Assembly: GCA_031290855.1 (NCBI GenBank)
Contig: JAISLM010000087.1
Location: 1 to 20,072 of the forward strand
Direction of reading: 5' to 3'
DNA: 20,072 nucleotides
DNA from: Spirochaetaceae bacterium
GTDB lineage: Bacteria; Spirochaetota; Spirochaetia; Treponematales; Breznakiellaceae
The first letter of the stretch is position 1. Every line of letters begins with the position of its first letter. The notes under the pieces are model-generated. The model did not search any database. It had not been told where the DNA came from and was given only the letters and a program-made list of their open reading frames with translations. Position numbers and translations under genes: made by a program. This document shows positions 14,215-20,072 of the stretch, piece by piece.

Positions 14215-15276
14215 CTATACCAACTCTACGCCAAAATCTCCGGGAACAACTTCGCCGAGCACGTAGGCGTCCTCGCCCTCGGTGTGCAGAATATCCAGCG
14301 CGGCGGTAACGGCGGAAGCGCCCAGAACCAGCACCATGCCAACACCCATATTGAACGTGTTGAACATATCACGTTCGCGGACGGCCCCTTTTTCCGCGAT
14401 CATGGAAAAAATGGCGGGAGTCCGCACACCGGCCTTTCTTATACGCGCGCCCAGGCCGGGAGGCAGGCAGCGCGGAATATTTTCGTAAAATCCGCCGCCC
14501 GTTATATGCGCCACGCCGTGTATCTCCATCTTTTCCGCGAGGCGCAGCACGGGCTTAACATATATCCGTGTCGGGGTAAGCAGTTCCTCGCCGAGCGGCC
14601 TGCCCAGCACGGAAGTATATGCGGCAAGTTCCTTCCGGGCCGCTTCCGTGCCTTCATCGAGGCCGAAAACCCTGCGTACAAGCGAAAAACCGTTTGAATG
14701 GAGGCCGGAGGAGGGCAGCGCGACGATCACGTCCCCGGCGGAAACACGGCGCGAGTCCGCCATACGGCTTTTGTCAGCGAGGCCTGTAGAAAAACCGGCC
14801 AGATCGTACTCATCCTCCGCGTAAAACCCCGGCATCTCCGCGGTCTCCCCGCCGATCAACGCGCAGCCCGCACACACGCAGCCTTCCGCGACGCCTTCGA
14901 CGATTGCGGATATCTTTGACGGCACGTTCTTTCCGCAGGCTATGTAGTCCAGGAAGTAGAGCGGCCTTGCGAGCGCGCAGACAATATCGTTCACGCACAT
15001 CGCCACGCAGTCAATGCCGACCGTACCGTGCCTGTCAGTTAGAAAAGCTATGCGTAGCTTAGTACCGACGCCGTCCGTGCCGGAAACAAGAACGGGATTC
15101 GGCGTAGCGGACAGGTCAAGCTCAAAGAGACCGCCGAACCCGCCAAGCCCGCCAAGCATCCCCGGAATCCGCGTTCGCTCAACATGCCGCTCAATCAACT
15201 CGACGGCCTTATATCCTGCGTTTATGTCCACGCCCGCTGCCCTGTAACTGTCACTACGGCTTAAATTTTTACCCAT
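14215..15276 (-). CDS. purM: Phosphoribosylformylglycinamidine cyclo-ligase (AIR synthetase)
   Basis: PurM catalyses the ATP-dependent ring closure of formylglycinamidine ribonucleotide to aminoimidazole ribonucleotide, the fifth step of purine synthesis. The 353-residue product has the expected length and order: SYRAAGVDINAGYKAVE near the start, SGTDGVGTKL (65-74), YFLDYIACGK (107-116), GGETAEMPG (142-150), SSGLHSNGFSLVR, and HITGGGFYENIPRCLP. The segment before YFLDY reads VCALARPL, where VxxGAxPL is more usual, a mild divergence. The ATG at 15276 has no clear Shine-Dalgarno sequence and is preceded by a 12-bp palindrome. No other purine gene lies nearby. Confidence 0.95.
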   Translation of the reverse strand: MGKNLSRSDSYRAAGVDINAGYKAVELIERHVERTRIPGMLGGLGGFGGLFELDLSATPNPVLVSGTDGVGTKLRIAFLTDRHGTVGIDCVAMCVNDIVCALARPLYFLDYIACGKNVPSKISAIVEGVAEGCVCAGCALIGGETAEMPGFYAEDEYDLAGFSTGLADKSRMADSRRVSAGDVIVALPSSGLHSNGFSLVRRVFGLDEGTEAARKELAAYTSVLGRPLGEELLTPTRIYVKPVLRLAEKMEIHGVAHITGGGFYENIPRCLPPGLGARIRKAGVRTPAIFSMIAEKGAVRERDMFNTFNMGVGMVLVLGASAVTAALDILHTEGEDAYVLGEVVPGDFGVELV

Positions 15277-15277
15277 A

Positions 15278-15289
15278 ATGATTAATCAT
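15278..15289. promoter_or_regulatory. Perfect 12-bp palindrome next to the purM start
   Basis: ATGATTAATCAT is a perfect palindrome ending 2 bp from the purM ATG. It is flanked by CCCAT and ATGGG, which extend the symmetry with a one-base offset. It could be an operator or a translational hairpin; no known regulator is assigned. Confidence 0.4.
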
Positions 15290-15370
15290 GGGAACGCGTC
15301 CCGCACATGTCAAGGCTGGCGGGCCCTGATACGCGCCGTGAGGTATGCGCAGCGTCAAGCATCCGCGTGT

Positions 15371-15502
15371 GGTAACGCAGGGGGCGCCCGGCGCCGAATT
15401 TGCCTAGTGTCGGGGAAAGCCGGTACACTACATATGGGGCCGGGGTCAGACACTGTAGCGGGTGGCAAGGGCCGGTTACGCAAAGGCGTCCGGCGCCGAA
15501 TT
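15371..15502. repeat. Pair of direct repeats of about 30 bp
   Basis: 15371-15400 and 15474-15502 are near-identical direct repeats about 102 bp apart. The last 18 bases (15383-15400 and 15485-15502), ending in CCGGCGCCGAATT, differ at a single position. They lie in a 400-bp stretch between purM and the riboswitch where no credible gene is seen. Confidence 0.6.
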
Positions 15503-15540
15503 AAGGGAATTTAACCGGGAACCGCGCAAACTCATAAATG

Positions 15541-15578
15541 AGCCGCCGCGCGGCAAGCGCGAACCGAAGGTTCGGCGG
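15541..15578. repeat. Dispersed hairpin repeat, copy 2
   Basis: CCGCC (15543-15547) pairs with GGCGG (15574-15578), and inside lies GAACC-GAA-GGTTC (15561-15573). The 5' arm GAGCCGCCGCGCGGCAAGCG matches copy 1 near 4911-4931 at all but two positions. This indicates a dispersed, structured repeat family. Confidence 0.6.
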
Positions 15579-15587
15579 GGTATTAGA

Positions 15588-15603
15588 CCCCACTGCGAAT
15601 AAA
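15588..15603 (+). repeat. 16-bp repeat, left copy bracketing the FMN cassette
   Basis: CCCCACTGCGAATAAA occurs here and, exactly and in inverted orientation, at 16768-16783. The two copies enclose the riboswitch and the lipoprotein gene. Confidence 0.7.
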
Positions 15604-15636
15604 ATTTGAGAATTGGAACAACAGGGAAAATATTTG

Positions 15637-15665
15637 TTGACATTTCTTGTTTATCAACTTATGAT
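15637..15665 (+). promoter_or_regulatory. Promoter of the FMN riboswitch transcript
   Basis: TTGACA (15637-15642) is a perfect -35 box. TATGAT (15660-15665) matches the -10 box at five of six bases, with the optimal 17-bp spacing. The predicted start near 15672 is a few bases before the first riboswitch helix. Confidence 0.75.
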
Positions 15666-15674
15666 TTATTAATG

Positions 15675-15821
15675 ATTTTCAGGGTAGGGTAATGCGTTTC
15701 GTTGATTCGCAAATCCCAACCGGCGGTATAGCCCGCGACTCAAAAACGTCTTTCAAAAATGGCGTTTTGACTGAACTGGTGAAATTCCAGTGCCGACGGT
15801 ATAGTCCGGATGGAAGAAAAT
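15675..15821 (+). ncRNA. FMN riboswitch (RFN element)
   Basis: The conserved RFN core is seen directly. ACCGGCGGTATAGCCCGCGA lies at 15719-15738. A CTGGTGAAATTCCAG hairpin follows near 15776-15790, and then CCGACGGTATAGTCCGGAT from 15793. The closing helix P1 pairs ATTTTC (15675-15680) with GAAAAT (15816-15821). The 5' part begins AGGGTAGGGT and its second helix (GGGT.ATGCG with CGCA.ATCCC) is longer than the usual form. This RNA class binds FMN and normally lowers expression of the downstream gene when FMN is plentiful. The switching mechanism is not obvious: about 140 nt separate it from the start codon, with only weak hairpins and one T5 run (15891-15895). Confidence 0.95.
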
Positions 15822-15973
15822 TGAACTTTCCAGACAAAATTGTTATTGTGTTTACAGGCGTAAAAAATCGCATTTCTGTCGGTGTAGTCCTTTTTATCTA
15901 ATTTATACCCTGAATAAAACGGGGCCGTTAACTCTGTTAAAAGTTATGACCCTTAATTATTTAGGAGGCCATT

Positions 15974-16528
15974 ATGGCACAATTTTTTTTCGTAAGGCTC
16001 GTGCGGTTTCTAAAATCTTGTACGATGCCGATCCTAATGCTTGCGTCGTTTTTCGTTCCAAGCATAACATTTTTTTCTTGTACCAAGAATGAAGTTTTGG
16101 TGCAAGGAAATCGTCTTGAAAAAGAAGATATGGATATCTTCTTCAGGGTTTTACAAGAACATCCTAACGGGGTTTTGGCAAACCGAAACGGCAATATGAT
16201 GCGTACACAGATAATCACGAGTCGATTTGCCGAAGATGACAGGGTTTACTTTTTTACAAGCAATTCAAAACCCGTGTATAAACAACTCCGGCGCTATCCT
16301 TATGTTTCTTACTGTACATTTGCGGAGGAATTTGAACCGGTCGTCTCAATAAACGGCAAAGTTGTTTTTGTAGAAGACCCCGCGCTCAAATCCCGCTTGT
16401 TTGAATTGAGTCACATAAAAAGTGCTAAACATAGGCCGGATGATCCGGACTCTGCCTTTTTCTACATCGACATTGAAGAAATTGAAACCTATGGTAGTGA
16501 CGGGGCTAAAATTTATAAAATAAAATGA
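15974..16528 (+). CDS. Predicted lipoprotein with pyridoxamine-5'-phosphate-oxidase-like flavin-binding fold
   Basis: Residues about 50-184 match the PNPOx-like split-barrel family, which commonly binds FMN: an HPNGVLANRNGN strand pair, FFTSNSKPVYKQL (93-105), then INGKVVFVEDPALK and a DDPDSAFFYIDIEEIE end. Residues 1-36 look like a lipoprotein signal: Arg/Lys near the start, a hydrophobic PILMLASFFVPSITFF core, and a lipobox-like FFSC with C36 followed by TKN. This would place the flavoprotein in the cell envelope. AGGAGG (15963-15968) lies 5 nt before the ATG. An FMN riboswitch upstream ties expression to FMN supply. The gene is AT-richer than its neighbours, suggesting transfer. Caution: a T8 run (15983-15990) precedes the signal and another frame there also reads well. 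Catalytic role and substrate are unknown; it is not necessarily a true PNP oxidase. Confidence 0.75.
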   Translation: MAQFFFVRLVRFLKSCTMPILMLASFFVPSITFFSCTKNEVLVQGNRLEKEDMDIFFRVLQEHPNGVLANRNGNMMRTQIITSRFAEDDRVYFFTSNSKPVYKQLRRYPYVSYCTFAEEFEPVVSINGKVVFVEDPALKSRLFELSHIKSAKHRPDDPDSAFFYIDIEEIETYGSDGAKIYKIK

Positions 16529-16536
16529 TTCACAGT

Positions 16537-16562
16537 GCCGTGCGCCGTCCGTGGCGCACGGC
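16537..16562 (+). terminator. Strong hairpin after the flavoprotein lipoprotein gene
   Basis: GCCGTGCGCC (16537-16546) and GGCGCACGGC (16553-16562) form a perfect 10-bp stem with a 6-nt loop, 8 nt after the stop codon. There is no T-run behind it, so it may act as a transcript-end stabiliser or belong to a repeat instead of an intrinsic terminator. Confidence 0.5.
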
Positions 16563-16767
16563 TGCGCGGCAGGACGGATCCGCCGATCCGGACGGCGCCG
16601 GGTCCGGCTTCTCGCCTATGACGTACACCTCGGTATCACCCGCAATGACAAAGCCGCCCTTGCCGACTAGCCCCGGCATTCCGGTACTTCCTCGCCGCCT
16701 TTGCCAAATCCCCTGTATGCCTACAAAGCCTAACTCTGCCCCGTAAGTTGTAAAGTTGGACCTTTGC

Positions 16768-16783
16768 TTTATTCGCAGTGGGG
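16768..16783 (-). repeat. 16-bp repeat, right (inverted) copy bracketing the FMN cassette
   Basis: This is the exact reverse complement of 15588-15603. It lies at the edge of the GGGGGC/GCCCCC hairpin region. Confidence 0.7.
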
Positions 16784-16846
16784 GCTTTTTCCACGCCCCC
16801 TGGGGCGGTTAGAACAGGCCACACCTACAAAAATGGCAGTAGACGG

Positions 16847-16960
16847 GTTTGCGGGCAAACAAGGTTTGCTATGCAAACCGCCACAGATGATAAATTTCCG
16901 CATCCGATCGAACCTTGTGAATGATGCAACGCTTACAGGATACCCGCCCTTCAGGGCGGG
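16847..16960 (+). mobile_element. Possible relic of an IS200/IS605-type right end
   Basis: CCCGCCC-TTCA-GGGCGGG (16943-16960) followed by GAGGTTCA is the kind of palindrome found at the right end of IS200/IS605 and TnpB elements. Two hairpins precede it: GTTTGC-GG-GCAAAC (16847-16860) and GGTTTGC-TAT-GCAAACC (16863-16879). Structured right ends of this type overlap the guide-type omega RNA in active elements. No TnpA or TnpB gene is recognisable upstream, although an open plus-strand frame through 16800-16960 could be a decayed TnpB tail. This is inference from pattern only. Confidence 0.35.
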
Positions 16961-17210
16961 GAGGTTCATTTGTCCGCACGGAAGGGCCCGCGGAGGGGAG
17001 GGCGCGATCGGCGGAAGGCAGGCGCTTTTGCGGGAGGCGGCAAAAGAAAGCGTTGGACGGCGGGCGGGGTTTCGGTTTGCCGGGCTAAGAGCGGCCGCCC
17101 GTTTTCAAACAGACTTCCCCGCCACGGAACGGCGGCCTACTGTAAGCGGGGCATAACCCGCTTCAACAGAATGAAGCGCGCGGGCGCCTTTCAACCCTAA
17201 GGGCTACCCG

Positions 17211-19781
17211 TTAGTACGTCGAGATCGCGAATGAAATGATGAAGTCTATGCCGGACGAGCCGTCGTCGCCCGGGACACCGCCTATCGCGCCGCGCTGCCA
17301 CTGGAAGACGCCGCCCGGCGTACTGAAGCGCTTCAGGAACAGGAAGCGGAACGGGAACTGGGGCAGCGCGAAGCGAAGTCCGCCGCCGAAGCTGTAGCGC
17401 ATATCGTCCGCAAACCTATGTCCTTCCGCGGACAAGCTCCTGAACATATCTTCCGGTTTGGGACGGCGAGCAGCCGCGTCAAAGAACAGATCGAGCGCGA
17501 GTATTCCCGGAAAAACGGGGATACGTATCTCGGCCCAGTTTTCCCAGAGCGCGAGCCCCCGGTTCAGGCGCTCGCCTGTCCAGCCGCGACCGATGAACAT
17601 ACCGTCGATGGACAGCTTGTTTGCGTCCTCGATGAGCGGCTGGTCGTAGGAGAGCTCCGGAAATATGAACGAAAGCCCCGAATGTATGCCAAAAACACCC
17701 TTAAAGGCCCATTTGTCGCTTATTTGCCAGTTCCAGAGGGTGTAGAACCATTCCGCCTTGGTGTCGCTGCGGGAATAGTATTCCAGTTCTATCTCGTTCG
17801 GCAAAAGGCCGTAGAAACCGAAACGCTCGCTGACGTAGTAACCGCGCGAGGGATCGTAATAGATGTCGCGGTTGTCCAGGTAGACGCTGAAGGCCAGAGA
17901 GTTGGAGGGCGTCCACTGCTTGTTGCGGTCCCTTATCGACGGGTCGAAGGCGCGGTAGATTTCGCCGTCGAAATCGTTGTACCTGATGCCCGTCCTTATG
18001 CTGCCGCCCACCCCGAATATGCCGGCGGGCGTGAGCCAGCGGTAGCCCGTGGAAAAGCCCAGCGATATGTACCACTGATCGTACTTCATCAGGAAGGCGT
18101 CGGAGGGGAGTTTTCCCGCGGCGTCGTACTCTTCAAATGAGGAAAAGCCGTCGGGATAAGCCCTGTCCTCGTCGCCGTTGAAGAAGGGCGGCTGGTTGTC
18201 CATCGCGGCCAGGCGCTGCGAATGCTGTAGGGTAAGGTCGAAGCCGCCGGAAAGCGGCAGTCCGAGGAGCCAGCGGTGCGTGTACTGTAGTGAAAAGGTT
18301 TGCATTTCGGGAGCGGCGTTAGCCTCCGCTCCCAGAATGTTGCCCGTCCCCCGAAAGTTCCTGTCGTTCCACTTCAGTATCAGCGAAACGGGGAAAGCGT
18401 CCGGATCGCTCGAACCTGAGAAAGAAAGGCCCGCCTGTATCTCGGTCGTGGGCTGCTCGTCAACGTTTATGATCAGGTCCATCAGACTGTCCGCGCTGCC
18501 CGGCTGCGTATCGGGAAACACGTTTGAAAAGTATTGCAGGTTGTACAGGTTGCGTAACCCGTTCATCACCTTTGTCTTGGAAAAAACATCCCCCGGCTCA
18601 AGCGGCATTTCGCGCAGGATCACGTAGTCCTTAGTCTTTTTGTTGCCGCGCACGACGATTCTTTCGATGTGCGCCCTGCCGCGCTCCACTATCGGCACCG
18701 TGTACGAGATCGTTCTTGAAGCCGTGTTGCGATGTTCCTCCCGCCCTATCGTGTTGAAAATATAGCCGTTTTCAAAGTAGAGGTCGGCTATCCGCTGCAA
18801 ATCCTGTTCGAGCCTGCCCGCGTTTACTGTCTCGCCCGTCTTCGAATTAACCAGCTTTTGCAGTTCGTCCTTCGAGAAGATGTGATTACCCTCGAAGGTG
18901 ATGCCGCCGAAAGTGTAGACCGGCCCCTCGTAGACGTGAAACACGAGCGTAAGGAAATTGCCCTTGGCGTCCGTGCGGACTTCACGGGTTACGTCCGTTA
19001 TGTCCGCGTCGATATAGCCCCGGTCGTGGTAGAAGCGGCTTATCGAGGCGCGATCCGCTATCAGCTTCGCCTCCTGGAACGCGCCGTCGTTGAGCAGCGT
19101 TTTCTTCTTTAGGGACAGTTGGTTTTGCAGCGTGTTGCCGGAGAACACGACGTTGCCCTCGAAGCGGATAGCCTCTATCGTTATCTTTGTTCCTTCGGTG
19201 ATTATAAAGGTGACGTTTATGCTGTCGTTGCGGTCCGTCTCCGTCCTCGAGCTTACGCTTACGTCCGGGTAGCCTTTTTCCAGGTATTTGTTGTAGATAG
19301 CCTGCTCGTCGACACGCAGCTTAAGCTGGTTTATCACGTCGTTGGGCTTCAGCGAGATCACGTCGAGCAGCTCGCTGCGCCTCAGCCCCTTCGCGCCCTC
19401 AAAACCTATCTTTGAGACGAAAGGCCTCTCGGTGACGGTAAAGTGGATGATCACAGAAGAGCCAAGCAGGTCAGCCGGAACCGCGCTTGGATTGATAACC
19501 TCGAACAACTCAAGCGCGTACAGCTGCCCGGTCAGCTCCCAAAAAAGCTCGTCGGTAAAGGTTTTTGCGACATACTGCCCCGTAACGCCTTCCAGATCGG
19601 ACATTTTTACATGGTGAAGCCCTTCAAACGTGATCTTTTCTATCGGTTTGCCGATATACCATTCATCGTCCTGGGCAAACAGATAAGCGGCCTGTAAAAA
19701 AAACAGTATGATTACAAACAAGGCCGCAGGTCTATGCGGCGTATCTATCCTGGCACTCAATTTTAAACTTCCGACCCCCAT
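17211..19781 (-). CDS. bamA: Outer membrane protein assembly factor BamA
   Basis: BamA (Omp85) folds and inserts beta-barrel proteins into the outer membrane; the Treponema pallidum counterpart is Tp0326. The 856-residue product has a signal peptide (ALFVIILFFLQAAYLFA) and five POTRA repeats, opening with ITFEGLHHV, IGFEGAKGL, IRFEGNVVF, ITFEGNHIF and IVVRGNKKT. A 16-strand-type barrel follows, with DNRDIYYDPSRGYYV and a GRGW motif in place of the more usual VRGF/Y. It ends FAISTY. The ATG at 19781 was chosen over a TTG at 19832, which falls inside a MITE-like repeat. A TTG at 19760 with GGAAG before it is also possible. No ompH/skp gene follows; the downstream DNA is repeat debris. Confidence 0.94.
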   Translation of the reverse strand: MGVGSLKLSARIDTPHRPAALFVIILFFLQAAYLFAQDDEWYIGKPIEKITFEGLHHVKMSDLEGVTGQYVAKTFTDELFWELTGQLYALELFEVINPSAVPADLLGSSVIIHFTVTERPFVSKIGFEGAKGLRRSELLDVISLKPNDVINQLKLRVDEQAIYNKYLEKGYPDVSVSSRTETDRNDSINVTFIITEGTKITIEAIRFEGNVVFSGNTLQNQLSLKKKTLLNDGAFQEAKLIADRASISRFYHDRGYIDADITDVTREVRTDAKGNFLTLVFHVYEGPVYTFGGITFEGNHIFSKDELQKLVNSKTGETVNAGRLEQDLQRIADLYFENGYIFNTIGREEHRNTASRTISYTVPIVERGRAHIERIVVRGNKKTKDYVILREMPLEPGDVFSKTKVMNGLRNLYNLQYFSNVFPDTQPGSADSLMDLIINVDEQPTTEIQAGLSFSGSSDPDAFPVSLILKWNDRNFRGTGNILGAEANAAPEMQTFSLQYTHRWLLGLPLSGGFDLTLQHSQRLAAMDNQPPFFNGDEDRAYPDGFSSFEEYDAAGKLPSDAFLMKYDQWYISLGFSTGYRWLTPAGIFGVGGSIRTGIRYNDFDGEIYRAFDPSIRDRNKQWTPSNSLAFSVYLDNRDIYYDPSRGYYVSERFGFYGLLPNEIELEYYSRSDTKAEWFYTLWNWQISDKWAFKGVFGIHSGLSFIFPELSYDQPLIEDANKLSIDGMFIGRGWTGERLNRGLALWENWAEIRIPVFPGILALDLFFDAAARRPKPEDMFRSLSAEGHRFADDMRYSFGGGLRFALPQFPFRFLFLKRFSTPGGVFQWQRGAIGGVPGDDGSSGIDFIISFAISTY

Positions 19782-19817
19782 ACTACAACAAAACACCCGG
19801 TGTGCAAAGACAGTTAC

Positions 19818-19979
19818 TTGAGACTGTTCCAAAACTAATTGACTGTGCGCTAAAGCGCACGGTTTTGGACCAGGCTCTTGCGGTTTTTCAGGCTAAAGCC
19901 TTGCAAAACCGCGTTTTTTAAAGGTTGCTGGACAAGCGAAGCTTGTCTCCCCCAAACTTCAGTTTTGGAACAGCCTCAA
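19818..19979. mobile_element. MITE-like element with 19-bp terminal inverted repeats
   Basis: 19818-19836 and 19961-19979 are inverted repeats of 19 bp with one mismatch (AGTTTTGGAACAGCCTCAA at the right end). Between them lie three hairpins: GTGCGCT-AA-AGCGCAC (19845-19860); a nested one, GCGGTTTT/AAAACCGC around AGGCT-AA-AGCCT (19880-19912), followed by T6; and GACAAGC-GAA-GCTTGTC (19931-19947). It has no coding capacity. It lies 36 bp from the bamA start, probably between bamA and its original promoter. A target duplication is not obvious. Confidence 0.7.
19880..19919 (+). terminator. Terminator-like hairpin inside the MITE
   Basis: GCGGTTTT (19880-19887) pairs with AAAACCGC (19905-19912) around an inner AGGCT/AGCCT stem. 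A G and six T residues follow at 19913-19919. It could end plus-strand transcription entering from the bamA side. Confidence 0.45.
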
Positions 19980-20006
19980 ATGACCCGCATTTACGGTGAA
20001 GACCGA

Positions 20007-20043
20007 TTGGAAAAACTGTTTTTTGACAGTATAATGGTATAAT
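20007..20043 (+). promoter_or_regulatory. Candidate promoter reading off the right edge
   Basis: TTGGAA (20007-20012) and a perfect TATAAT (20030-20035) are 17 bp apart. TATAATGG is immediately duplicated (second TATAAT at 20038-20043), and a TTGACA lies at 20023-20028. The gene it would serve lies outside the window. Confidence 0.45.
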
Positions 20044-20072
20044 GGATACGGGTTATCTTGTGCTTATAATTT

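Larger units (their letters stand above)
16529..17210. other. Gene-free stretch of repeats and mobile-element debris
   Basis: No convincing gene lies here. Several inverted repeats are visible: 16537-16562, 16575-16590 (CGGATC-CGCC-GATCCG), 16780-16800 (GGGGGC/GCCCCC), two adjacent hairpins at 16847-16879, and 16943-16960. Near the bamA stop, AAGCGGG-type arms pair around 17142-17161. On the minus strand one frame stays open from about 16812 to 16530 and includes an ATG at 16679 (49 codons). Its product is not recognised and reads through the hairpins, so it is probably part of a dispersed repeat rather than a gene. Confidence 0.5.

Noticed and set aside
15371..15502. Direct repeats considered as a CRISPR array
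   Set aside because: There are only two imperfect units, a spacing of about 72 bp between them, and no cas genes.
15278..15514. Plus-strand open frame (78 codons) between purM and the riboswitch
   Set aside because: It starts inside the palindrome at purM and runs through the direct repeats, with no ribosome binding site and no recognised family.
15692..15901. Small plus-strand open frame (69 codons) and its minus-strand counterpart
   Set aside because: Both lie over the FMN riboswitch; the conservation there is RNA structure, not protein.
16764..17200. GC-rich plus-strand open frames (76-130 codons) before bamA
   Set aside because: They are Arg/Gly-rich, pass through several hairpins and show no domain; at most a decayed TnpB tail is included.
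19782..19832. Upstream extension of BamA to the TTG at 19832
   Set aside because: The extra residues are encoded partly by the MITE end, have no ribosome binding site, and would put 18 atypical residues ahead of the signal peptide.

Overview
The window looks like a chromosomal stretch of a spirochaete, most likely a GC-moderate Treponema, perhaps of the host- or termite-gut type. This is an inference from gene content and order: an rpsF-ssb-rpsR-rplI-dnaB cluster, a five-POTRA BamA, a DUF1015 protein, relaxed spirochaete-style lipobox use, and several TTG starts. No rRNA, tRNA or CRISPR array was found. Most genes are core housekeeping genes, separated by intergenic stretches rich in hairpins and mobile-element debris.

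Layout. Positions 1-301 hold a poly-C run at the window edge and no convincing gene. From 302 to 4787, on the minus strand, lie an exported peptide-binding (SBP_bac_5) protein, an unrecognised 464-residue helical protein just upstream of it in the same operon, and a DUF1015 protein. At about 4897-5896 there is a decayed ISAs1-family insertion sequence. From 5857 to 10782, on the plus strand, a good promoter and a terminator-like leader hairpin precede rimP-nusA-infB, the transcription/translation factor operon. The gap 10783-11015 is full of hairpins and carries a probable promoter and leader for the next operon, rpsF-ssb-rpsR-rplI-dnaB (11016-14161), which joins ribosomal proteins to replication proteins. 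purM (purine synthesis) converges on it from the minus strand (14215-15276).

The accessory part runs from 15277 to 17210. Its centrepiece is a near-consensus promoter, a clear FMN riboswitch (15675-15821), and a predicted lipoprotein with a pyridoxamine-5'-phosphate-oxidase-like flavin-binding fold (15974-16528). This AT-richer cassette is bracketed by exact 16-bp inverted repeats and by repeat-rich DNA on both sides, including a hairpin like the right end of IS200/IS605 elements. The arrangement suggests a laterally acquired, FMN-responsive, cell-envelope flavoprotein.

The window closes with bamA (outer-membrane protein assembly, minus strand, 17211-19781). A MITE-like element with 19-bp terminal inverted repeats (19818-19979) sits just upstream of it. 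A candidate plus-strand promoter then reads out of the window. The strongest leads are the FMN-riboswitch lipoprotein cassette, the MITE at bamA, the attenuator-like leader of rimP-nusA-infB, and a zinc-ribbon tail on NusA.
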